Shown here piece after piece: positions 24,345 through 32,217 of a stretch of DNA of 64,000 nucleotides. Each line of letters opens with the position of its first letter. Position 1 is the first letter of the stretch. The stretch covers positions 1 to 64,000 of the forward strand of contig JABFRB010000015.1 of the NCBI GenBank assembly GCA_013141385.1, written 5' to 3'. Under the pieces are notes generated by a model. The model ran no database searches. It worked only from the letters and a program-made list of their open reading frames with translations, and was not told the origin of the DNA. This DNA comes from Bacteroidales bacterium. Its GTDB lineage: Bacteria > Bacteroidota > Bacteroidia > Bacteroidales > Tenuifilaceae. The position numbers were made by a program, and so were the translations under genes.

Positions 24345-27300
24345 GACTAGGAAAAATAAGAAACTTCATGTTAGGAACACTCCGTGGCCGCCTTATTTTA
24401 GGGGTAGCATCAATCCATGCAGTAATGATGACACTTTTTATAGTGGATCTTACTGTAAGGCAGCGTGCTTTGCTCCTCGACCGTCAAGCTGATGAAGCGA
24501 CCGCATTGGCTCAATCCCTTTCTACTTCAGCAGCAGTCTGGATCAAATCAGACGACATTTCTGGCCTACAGGAACTCATTGAGTCGCAAAGGCTTTATCC
24601 CGAACTTCAGTATGCAATACTCACAGATGAGCGTGGTCTTATACTTGCTCATACCGACCATGAAAAACAGGGGCTCTACTTGCTTGGCCTACCTAATAAA
24701 ATCCACGATACCATATTGATTAAAACACCAGCATTAGTAGATATAGTTGTTCCGGCACAACTCAACAATCGGCATATAGGTTGGGTACGTGTTGGTATTG
24801 GCAGCAAGAAAATAGGAGAGAAACTTTCTCACATTATATATACCGGTATATTATATGCCTTTTTTGCAATTGTAATCGGGTCGCTTATCGCTTGGTTTAT
24901 GGGTAGAAGAATCACACGAAGGCTCTATGCAGTGCAGGATACAATCAATAAGGTTAGAACTGGTAATTCAACAGCACGATCCAATATTGAAGGATCGGAC
25001 GAGGCCGCCTCAATTGCAGCCGAGTTTAATATTATGTTAGACACGTTAGGGTCTCAATACACATTACTTTCTGCGTTAATCAACAGTCCCAGCGATATCG
25101 TTATTTTTTCGTTAGATAAAGAATATTGTTACACTGCTTTTAATGAGAAGCACCGTTCTGAAATGAAAAAGGTGTGGAAAGTAGATATCAAGATAGGGAT
25201 GAATCTGCTTGAATGTATGCAAATTAAGGAATTAAGAGAACTAGCAAAACAAAGTATGGACAGGGCATTGAACGGGGAAGCGTTTTCCGAAATACAACAT
25301 CAACCTGAACCCGATATTTATTATGAATTCAGCTGGAATCCTATCTTTCAAAACAAAGAAATTGTCGGGATAACTGCTTTTGTACGCGACATTACCAAAC
25401 AAAAACAAAATGAAATACAAATTATAAAACTCAACCGGATTTATTCGGTGCTTAGCAACATTAATGAGGCAATTGTAAGGATACACGAACCTGAGGAAAT
25501 GATGAAGGAAGCTTGCCGCATTGCTGTTGAGTATGGCAAATTTCAAATGGCTTGGATTGGTATGGTGAACACTCAGTCCAAAAAAGTAGATGTTGTAGCA
25601 TCGTATGGCGATACAGGCAATTATCTCCAAGAAATAAATATTGATTTAAGTGATGAGAAAAGAAACAACGGACCTACCGGGATCGCTGTTAAAACAAGTA
25701 AGCATAAAATATCCAACAATATTGTTATTGACGACAGTATGGCACCCTGGCGGAACAATGCTTTAAAATACGACTACAAGTCTTCCGCTTCTTTTCCTTT
25801 GATTGTAAACGAAAAGGCTATTGGCGCTTTTAACCTGTATTCCGATGAAGTTGATTTTTTTCAGGAAGGGGATATAAAACTTCTCGATGAAATGGCAATT
25901 GATATATCCTTTGCATTTGAGTTTATCCAAGCAGAAACCAATCGCAAGCAGGCAGAAAAAGCGCTAAAAGAGAGCGAACAAAAATATCGGTCATTGATTC
26001 AGAAAATTCAGACAGCAATTATAGTACATGGTGGCAATACCCAAATAATAACTTGCAATGTCAAAGCACAGGAACTGCTTGGTTTAACCGAAGATCAACT
26101 ATGGGGTAAAACAGCAATCGACCCGGCATGGCATTTTTTTCGAGAAGATATGTCCATTATGCCTTTGGAAGAATATCCAGTGAACCGTGTGATGGCTTCC
26201 AGACAGGTGTTAAGGAATTACATAGTTGGTATACACCGTCCTAACAATGAAAATGATGTATGGGTATTGGTCAATGCTGATCCGGTTTTTGATGAGAAAG
26301 ATGAAATAAAACAAGTAATTGTAACTTTTATCGACATTACTGAACGGAAAGAGGCTGAAGAGGTGCTACACAAAGCATTAAAAGAGATACAGGATCTATA
26401 CAATAATGCACCTTGTGGTTATCATTCGCTAGATAAGGATGGGGTGTTTGTCAAGATAAACAAGACTGAACTCGAATGGCTGGGCTATAGCTACGAAGAG
26501 GTGATTGGTAGAATGAAATTTACCGATCTGCTTACAGAAGAGGGTGTAAAAACCTTTAGGGAAAATTTTCCACGATTTAAGATTGTGGGCGAATTGAGAA
26601 ACCTTGAATTCGAATTAATCCGTAAAAACGGATCCATACTACCTATACTGGTCAGTGCAACAGCCATCACCGACAATGAAGGGAATTATTTAATGAGCAG
26701 ATCTACAGTGATAGACATTACCGAACATAAGAAAAGCCAAGAGGCTATACAAGAAAGCAAGAAACACTATTATCAGATCGTGGATCTTTCACAGGATATG
26801 ATTGTTATACACCAGTATGGAAAAGTGGTTTTTATCAACGATGCTGGTGTCAAATTGGCAGGAGCTTCAAACCCTGATCAGATTATTGGTAGATCGGTTT
26901 TGGAGTTTGTGCCTTTAAAACAAAGAGAAATTGCCCAAAAGAGGATGCAAGCCGACTTAGTTGAGGGCGAATCATCGGAGGTTTATGAGCAAAAACTCCT
27001 TTGTCTCGATGGAACAGAAATAGATATTGAGTTACGAGGAATGCAAATCAATTATCAAGGAGAAAAAGCCATTCAATTTGTAGCACGAGATATCACTGAA
27101 CGAAAAAAAGTCGAAGAAGCATTGCGGACGGCAAAGATACTTCTTGAGCAGACAATAATGCAATCACCAGTGCCTATGGTATTGGTAACTATGCCAGATG
27201 CTACGATCCGTTATGTCAATCCATCCGCCCGGCAGTTTTTGGGCATTGATGATGAACCTGACCTAACCAATACACCTCTGATGAATCTTAAGATCTCCTT

Positions 27301-28645
27301 CCGAGACTTTGATCTACAGGGTAACGAGGGATTTCTTGAAGAACTACCATTGGTACGAAGTCTTAAGGGAATTAAAACAGAGGGGGAAGAACGATACATT
27401 CTCCGCAAGGATGGAACTATTCGCTATGAGTTGGTAAGTGGGACACCAATTTTAGATAATAACGGGCAGATCATTGCTGGTTATCTCATTATGATGGACA
27501 TCACCGAGCGCAAACAGGCAGAAAATGCCTTAATCAAGAGTGAAGTAGGCCTTAAAGAAGCACAGCGCTTAGGCCGACTTGGTAGTTGGGATTGGGATGC
27601 ATTAACAGACACCATTATATGGTCCGAAGAGTATTATCGTATATATGGTTTCGATCCGACACAGCACCCGCCAGGTTACATAGATCATTTAAAGGCATAC
27701 ACACCTGAGAGCGCTGCACTGCTTGACGAAGCAGTGAAGAAAAATATGGAAACAGGTGAACCTTATGTACTTGACCTGGAACTTGCACGAGCAGATGGAA
27801 CGCGATGTTGGATCACTGCCCGCAGTGAAACAAAACGCAACCAAAAAGGCAAGATTATAGGTCTGCGTGGAACTGCGCAGGATATCACCGATCGAAAACA
27901 ATCGGAAGAAGAAATTCGGAAACTAAATCAAGAACTCGAAAAACGCGTATTTGAACGTACCTCGCAACTGGAAGCGGCAAATAAAGAACTTGAAGCATTT
28001 TCGTATTCTGTTTCACATGATCTACGTACACCACTCCGTAGTATAGATGGATTTAGCCAGGCTATTCTTGAAGATTATTCAAATATGATTGATGCACAAG
28101 GGAAAGACTACTTGCATCGTATACGCTCTGCAACGCAGCGCATGGCACAACTCATCGATGATATGCTGAACCTTTCACGAGTTAGCCGTAATGAATTAAT
28201 TATTCAGCAGGTGAATATGAGTAATATTGCTCAGGAAATTGCTATAAATCTTAAAGAAACCGAACCCGATCGGCAGGTTGAATTTATTGTTCATGAAGGA
28301 ATTGAAGTACAGGGAGACAGTAGACTCCTTCTTATTGTTATGGAAAACCTCATTGCAAATGCATGGAAGTTTACTTCAAAGCATCCAACGGCACGTATTG
28401 AGTTTGGTACACGACAACAAAATGATACAGCCGTGTATTTTGTTCGCGACGACGGAGCTGGTTTCAATATGAAATATGCACAAAAACTTTTTGGCGTGTT
28501 TCAACGGTTACATACCACGATTGAATATCCAGGCACAGGTGTTGGATTGGCAACAGTGCAAAGAATCATTCATCGGCATGGAGGCAAAGTATGGGCAGAA
28601 GGGGAAGTTGAAAAAGGAACTACATTCTATTTCACTATACCATAA
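24341..28645 (+). CDS. Multi-PAS membrane sensor histidine kinase
   Basis: 1434 residues. TM1 about 10-33, extracytoplasmic domain, TM2 about 168-190, HAMP to 240, PAS (~240-350), GAF (~365-530), then PAS domains starting near 540, 670, 795, 920 and 1060, separated by DITERK-type linkers. HisKA has SYSVSHDLRTPLRS (His about 1225). HATPase has ENLIANAWKFTS (N box), DDGAGF (G1) and GTGVGLATV (G2). There is no receiver domain, so it must pass phosphate to a separate regulator, probably one of the two stand-alone receivers downstream. It is coupled by a 4-bp overlap to a PhnD-like lipoprotein, suggesting the bound ligand is presented to its periplasmic domain. Its catalytic part is close to that of the kinase at 29693. 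Confidence 0.88.
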   Translation: MRLGKIRNFMLGTLRGRLILGVASIHAVMMTLFIVDLTVRQRALLLDRQADEATALAQSLSTSAAVWIKSDDISGLQELIESQRLYPELQYAILTDERGLILAHTDHEKQGLYLLGLPNKIHDTILIKTPALVDIVVPAQLNNRHIGWVRVGIGSKKIGEKLSHIIYTGILYAFFAIVIGSLIAWFMGRRITRRLYAVQDTINKVRTGNSTARSNIEGSDEAASIAAEFNIMLDTLGSQYTLLSALINSPSDIVIFSLDKEYCYTAFNEKHRSEMKKVWKVDIKIGMNLLECMQIKELRELAKQSMDRALNGEAFSEIQHQPEPDIYYEFSWNPIFQNKEIVGITAFVRDITKQKQNEIQIIKLNRIYSVLSNINEAIVRIHEPEEMMKEACRIAVEYGKFQMAWIGMVNTQSKKVDVVASYGDTGNYLQEINIDLSDEKRNNGPTGIAVKTSKHKISNNIVIDDSMAPWRNNALKYDYKSSASFPLIVNEKAIGAFNLYSDEVDFFQEGDIKLLDEMAIDISFAFEFIQAETNRKQAEKALKESEQKYRSLIQKIQTAIIVHGGNTQIITCNVKAQELLGLTEDQLWGKTAIDPAWHFFREDMSIMPLEEYPVNRVMASRQVLRNYIVGIHRPNNENDVWVLVNADPVFDEKDEIKQVIVTFIDITERKEAEEVLHKALKEIQDLYNNAPCGYHSLDKDGVFVKINKTELEWLGYSYEEVIGRMKFTDLLTEEGVKTFRENFPRFKIVGELRNLEFELIRKNGSILPILVSATAITDNEGNYLMSRSTVIDITEHKKSQEAIQESKKHYYQIVDLSQDMIVIHQYGKVVFINDAGVKLAGASNPDQIIGRSVLEFVPLKQREIAQKRMQADLVEGESSEVYEQKLLCLDGTEIDIELRGMQINYQGEKAIQFVARDITERKKVEEALRTAKILLEQTIMQSPVPMVLVTMPDATIRYVNPSARQFLGIDDEPDLTNTPLMNLKISFRDFDLQGNEGFLEELPLVRSLKGIKTEGEERYILRKDGTIRYELVSGTPILDNNGQIIAGYLIMMDITERKQAENALIKSEVGLKEAQRLGRLGSWDWDALTDTIIWSEEYYRIYGFDPTQHPPGYIDHLKAYTPESAALLDEAVKKNMETGEPYVLDLELARADGTRCWITARSETKRNQKGKIIGLRGTAQDITDRKQSEEEIRKLNQELEKRVFERTSQLEAANKELEAFSYSVSHDLRTPLRSIDGFSQAILEDYSNMIDAQGKDYLHRIRSATQRMAQLIDDMLNLSRVSRNELIIQQVNMSNIAQEIAINLKETEPDRQVEFIVHEGIEVQGDSRLLLIVMENLIANAWKFTSKHPTARIEFGTRQQNDTAVYFVRDDGAGFNMKYAQKLFGVFQRLHTTIEYPGTGVGLATVQRIIHRHGGKVWAEGEVEKGTTFYFTIP

Positions 28646-28656
28646 AAAGTAATATC

Positions 28657-29688
28657 ATGGCAAACAAAACTATTTTATTGGTAGAAGATAATCTTGAATA
28701 CGTACGACTCATCCAACAGGTACTCAAGAAAAACAACATATCCATTCCTATATTAATTTTCATGGCCTTATTGGCCTTAACGGCTTGTGTGAACGAACCT
28801 TTGCAGCCCATGCGCATTGGAATGCATGTATGGCCCGGATTTGAACCGTTGTTTTTGGCACGACATATTGAAAGTTTGAATGAAAGAGATTTTCGCTTGG
28901 TAGAATTCTCAAACGGTTCGGAGGTTGGTCGTGCCTTTCGCAACGGCACACTGGAAGCCGCCTGCCTTACTCTGGATGAAGTATTCTACCTTATACAGGA
29001 TGGGATGGATCCTGTGATCCTACTTGTCATGGATGAGTCCCGTGGCGCAGACGCAGTGCTGGCTCGTCCGGAAATTAAAAGTCTTTCGGAATTACGGGGG
29101 AAACGGATCGCAGTTGAAGTAAGTGCTGTAGAAGCTTATATGCTCATCCGCACCCTGCAAAAAGCAGGCCTTACCATGAAAGATGTTACACCTGTGTATC
29201 TCCCAATTGAAAAACATTTTTCAGCTTACAAGAATGGTCTTGTTGACGCAGTTGTGACCTATGAACCTGTTCGCACCAAACTCTTGGAACAAGGTGCGGT
29301 GGATTTGTTCAACAGTTCCATGATGCCGGGTGAGATTGTGGATGTGTTGGTTGTCCACCGTGATTATCTGGAAGGTCATCCAGAAAGAGCCATCTCCCTA
29401 CGGAAAGCATGGTTTACGGCATTGGAACAGATACGCCAGTCTCCCCATGAATCAGCTAATTTTATGGCTATACGTGAGCAGATGACCACAGATGAATTTG
29501 AGTCCTCGCTACAACGAATCCATTTCCCGGATGAGCAGGAAAACCATATCCTACTTAAGGGTAATGCGCCCAAACTGTTAATCGTTGCAGAGCTGCTTAA
29601 AACAGTGATGATAGAGTCGGGTCTACTTCGCGAAAATATTCCTCTGAAGCCTCTTTTTGTGCTTCAAGAAACGATGAAAACAAAGTGA
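28657..29688 (+). CDS. Chimeric lipoprotein: receiver-domain start fused to NMT1/SsuA-like binding protein
   Basis: 343 residues. The first ~28 ([12 protein letters not shown], then LKKNNI) are the opening beta-strand and helix of a response-regulator receiver, matching the regulators at 31625 and 34909, but the phospho-acceptor region is missing. From about residue 30 a lipoprotein signal begins (IPILIFMALLALTAC, Cys44), followed by an NMT1/SsuA/TauA-type binding protein (MRIGMHVWPGFEPLFLARHI, GTLEAACLTLDEV, LSELRGKRIAVEV, VDAVVTYEPV). The KK of the receiver fragment serves as the n-region of the export signal. An internal ATG at 28762 would lack that charge. The stop is 4 bp before the next kinase, mirroring the PhnD-like/kinase pair. 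Fusion is seen directly; ligand sensing for the kinase is inferred. Confidence 0.75.
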   Translation: MANKTILLVEDNLEYVRLIQQVLKKNNISIPILIFMALLALTACVNEPLQPMRIGMHVWPGFEPLFLARHIESLNERDFRLVEFSNGSEVGRAFRNGTLEAACLTLDEVFYLIQDGMDPVILLVMDESRGADAVLARPEIKSLSELRGKRIAVEVSAVEAYMLIRTLQKAGLTMKDVTPVYLPIEKHFSAYKNGLVDAVVTYEPVRTKLLEQGAVDLFNSSMMPGEIVDVLVVHRDYLEGHPERAISLRKAWFTALEQIRQSPHESANFMAIREQMTTDEFESSLQRIHFPDEQENHILLKGNAPKLLIVAELLKTVMIESGLLRENIPLKPLFVLQETMKTK

Positions 29689-29692
29689 TAAA

Positions 29693-31612
29693 ATGGCACT
29701 CTTAACACATAACAAAAAATTGCGGTCGTTACGGTTTTGGCTCCCAATACTTCTGTTGCTATTTGCCATCGGTAACGGTCTGATACTGTATGTTATTAAG
29801 ATGCGGATTCACGAAACCAAGTTCGAAATGGACTTCAAGAAAAATCAAACGTTGCAGGCTGCCAGGATTCAGTCCGAAGTTCAACGCTGGGTGCTGCGTA
29901 ACGACTTGGAAATGGTGCAATCTATCTTTGCCGAGCTTGGTGTAAACACTGATTTAAAGATGTCCCTGTTTCTCGACGAAAAGAATACAGTGCTGGCTGC
30001 CACGCGCCGTGAATATATCGGACGATCGTTAAAAGTTGAATATCTCGGGTTGGACACTATAAATAATGGGAAGATAATTGCAGCCATGCAAATGGCAAGG
30101 CAGACTATGAGAGGTAGCTCCTGGTTCACAAGTGATAGAAATGAACTGATTGCTTGTTTTCCGACCTCATTGCCCCTGCAATCAGGAGATCTTGGAGTAC
30201 GCCGTGGGGGCATGATTCTGGTATGTTACGACCTTCGTCTGGAAAAAACTGACAGCCTTCATCTTATAAAAAATGATTTTCTTATCTATTTTACCAGCAT
30301 CCTTATCATCATGTTGGTACTGAGCATCAGTATGCATTTTCTGATTACTCGCCGACTGGAACGGTTAAAATCTGCCATGACAGATTTTGCTAGTGGAAAA
30401 GCTGTTATTGAGTATCCCTCAAGGCTTGGCGATGAAATTTCCCATCTGGTTAAGCGGTTTAATGAAATGGCAACCACCATCCACAAAACGATGGAAGAAA
30501 TACAAGATCTATATAACCATGCTCCATGTGGCTACCACTCTCTGGATGCTACAGGCATGTTTATGAGGATCAACGACACTGAATTGTCATGGCTTGGTTA
30601 TACACGGGAAGAAATTGTGGGGAAAATAAAATTCCAAGACCTACTGACCCCAAAAGGTCTAATTCTCTTTCAGCGTGAATTTCCTAGCTTTAAGGAACGT
30701 GGTTGGGTACACAACCTTGATTTTGAGATGTCGCGAAAAAATGGCACTATTTTGCCCGTGGTACTAAACGCCACAGCTATTAAAGATGCAAACGGCAATT
30801 TTGTGATGAGCCGTTCAGTCATGCACGATGTTACTGAACGCAATAAGGCAGAAGAAAAAATCAGAAATCTAAACCAGGAACTCGAACAACGTGTCGAACA
30901 ACGCACAACACAACTTGTAGCAGCAAACAAAGAACTTGAAACTTTTGCCTACTCTGTTGCACACGACCTGCGTACACCATTAAGGGGCATTGATGGATTT
31001 AGCCAAGTACTCCTTGAAGACTATCAAAATAAATTTGACAAGCAGGGGAAGGCCTATTTACATCGGGTTCGTTCTGCAGCACAACGTATGGCTCAACTCA
31101 TTGATGATCTATTAAACCTCTCACGTATTAGTCGCAGTGAAATGAATATCCGGGATGTACACCTAAGCGAAATGGCGCATGAAATTGCTGATAACCTTCA
31201 CGAAGCTCAACCAAAACGTCAAGCAGTGTTTGTAATTCAGGAAGGAATTAAAGTTATGGGAGACGGACGGCTATTACGCATCGTTTTGGAAAACTTAATT
31301 GGAAATGCATGGAAATTTACTTCTAAACATTCGACAGCACGTATCGAGTTTGGAATGCAGCAACAAATTGATAGTGTAAGATATTTCATTCGTGACGATG
31401 GTGCGGGTTTCGATATGAAATACTCACAAAAACTTTTTGGGGCATTCCAACGCCTGCATACCACCAACGAATTCCCTGGATCGGGCATTGGGCTGGCAAC
31501 AGTACAACGAATCATTCATCGGCATGGTGGTAAAGTATGGGCAGAAGGGGAAGTTGAAAACCTGTCTGCCGATAAGGCAGGATGGGCTACATTCTATTTC
31601 ACAATACCATAA
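29693..31612 (+). CDS. Membrane sensor histidine kinase with one PAS domain
   Basis: 639 residues: TM1 about 17-36, ~150-residue periplasmic domain, TM2 about 192-215, HAMP to 265, PAS ~266-380 (LYNHAPCGYHSLDATGMFM, a close relative of one PAS in the kinase at 24341), HisKA with YSVAHDLRTPLRG (His about 423), HATPase with LENLIGNAWKFTS, DDGAGF and GSGIGLATV. Near the end, where its paralogue reads EVEKGTTFYF, this protein has EVENLSADKAGWATFYF: a short palindromic repeat (31559-31586) inserted in frame. It sits 4 bp after the chimeric binding protein and 12 bp before a response regulator, its likely phosphate acceptor. Confidence 0.88.
   Translation: MALLTHNKKLRSLRFWLPILLLLFAIGNGLILYVIKMRIHETKFEMDFKKNQTLQAARIQSEVQRWVLRNDLEMVQSIFAELGVNTDLKMSLFLDEKNTVLAATRREYIGRSLKVEYLGLDTINNGKIIAAMQMARQTMRGSSWFTSDRNELIACFPTSLPLQSGDLGVRRGGMILVCYDLRLEKTDSLHLIKNDFLIYFTSILIIMLVLSISMHFLITRRLERLKSAMTDFASGKAVIEYPSRLGDEISHLVKRFNEMATTIHKTMEEIQDLYNHAPCGYHSLDATGMFMRINDTELSWLGYTREEIVGKIKFQDLLTPKGLILFQREFPSFKERGWVHNLDFEMSRKNGTILPVVLNATAIKDANGNFVMSRSVMHDVTERNKAEEKIRNLNQELEQRVEQRTTQLVAANKELETFAYSVAHDLRTPLRGIDGFSQVLLEDYQNKFDKQGKAYLHRVRSAAQRMAQLIDDLLNLSRISRSEMNIRDVHLSEMAHEIADNLHEAQPKRQAVFVIQEGIKVMGDGRLLRIVLENLIGNAWKFTSKHSTARIEFGMQQQIDSVRYFIRDDGAGFDMKYSQKLFGAFQRLHTTNEFPGSGIGLATVQRIIHRHGGKVWAEGEVENLSADKAGWATFYFTIP
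31559..31586. repeat. Palindromic repeat inserted in a kinase gene, copy 1
   Basis: AACCTGTCTGCCGATAAGGC followed by AGGA interrupts the kinase C-terminus in frame, encoding NLSADKAG. An almost identical insert lies at 34843-34867 at the equivalent place in another kinase. The paralogue ending at 28645 lacks it. Confidence 0.65.
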
Positions 31613-31624
31613 AAACGGAAAATC

Positions 31625-32077
31625 ATGGCAAACAAAACTATTCTATTGGTGGAAGATAATCTCGACGATGTCGACTTAACGCTTCGTGCATTAAAAAAGA
31701 ACAATATTAAAAACGAGGTTACTGTGGTACACGACGGTGCAGAAGCGTTGGATTTTCTTTTTGGTACCGGAAAATATTCTGGTCGCGATCTTACGATTAT
31801 GCCAACAGTAATCTTGCTCGATCTCAAACTTCCTAGAGTTGATGGGCTAGAAGTGCTGCGTCAGCTCCGTGCAAACGAGCTCACCAAACTTCTTCCTGTG
31901 GTTATCCTAACCTCATCCAAAGAGGAACAGGATATTGTGAACGGGTACCGTTTTGGGGTGAATAGTTATGTTCGAAAGCCAGTAGACTTCAATCAATTTG
32001 CAGAGGCAGTCAGCCATCTTGGCCTGTACTGGTTACTGATTAACGAAGGACCGCCAATTAATAAAGGAGAATTATAA
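31625..32077 (+). CDS. Single-domain response regulator (Rcp1-like), copy 1
   Basis: 150 residues, one receiver domain with no output domain. Acidic pocket Glu10/Asp11, phospho-acceptor Asp66 in ILLDLKLP, Thr in VVILTSS and Lys in YVRKPVD. The GTGKY loop before the phospho-site places it with the phytochrome-associated Rcp1-like receivers. It starts 12 bp after the kinase stop, so it is probably that kinase's partner, passing phosphate on or acting as a protein-interaction switch. It is about 93% identical to the regulator at 34909, showing a tandem duplication of regulator plus hybrid kinase. Confidence 0.9.
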   Translation: MANKTILLVEDNLDDVDLTLRALKKNNIKNEVTVVHDGAEALDFLFGTGKYSGRDLTIMPTVILLDLKLPRVDGLEVLRQLRANELTKLLPVVILTSSKEEQDIVNGYRFGVNSYVRKPVDFNQFAEAVSHLGLYWLLINEGPPINKGEL

Positions 32078-32217
32078 TTATGAAATGTCCATCCCGCTTT
32101 AGCGGGACCAATAGGGATGATTAAAATATGGACATTCCATCTGAGTCAATTAAAAATCAATATTAAAAACTACATACAATACTATTGTTAAGCAGTCAAT
32201 TAGTAAAATTTAAACAG
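32078..32217. repeat. Insertion with TCCCGCTTTAGCGGGA hairpin between regulator and kinase
   Basis: In the second regulator/kinase pair the regulator stop is 2 bp from the kinase ATG. Here the same junction is split by about 140 bp containing CCCGCTTTAGCGGG near 32094-32107 and flanking ATGTCC / GGACAT inverted sequences. It looks like a repeat insertion that uncoupled the two genes. Confidence 0.5.

Noticed and set aside
23439-29688. Phosphonate or sulfonate ABC transporter operon
   Set aside because: Two binding proteins are present but no permease or ATPase; both are coupled to histidine kinases instead.
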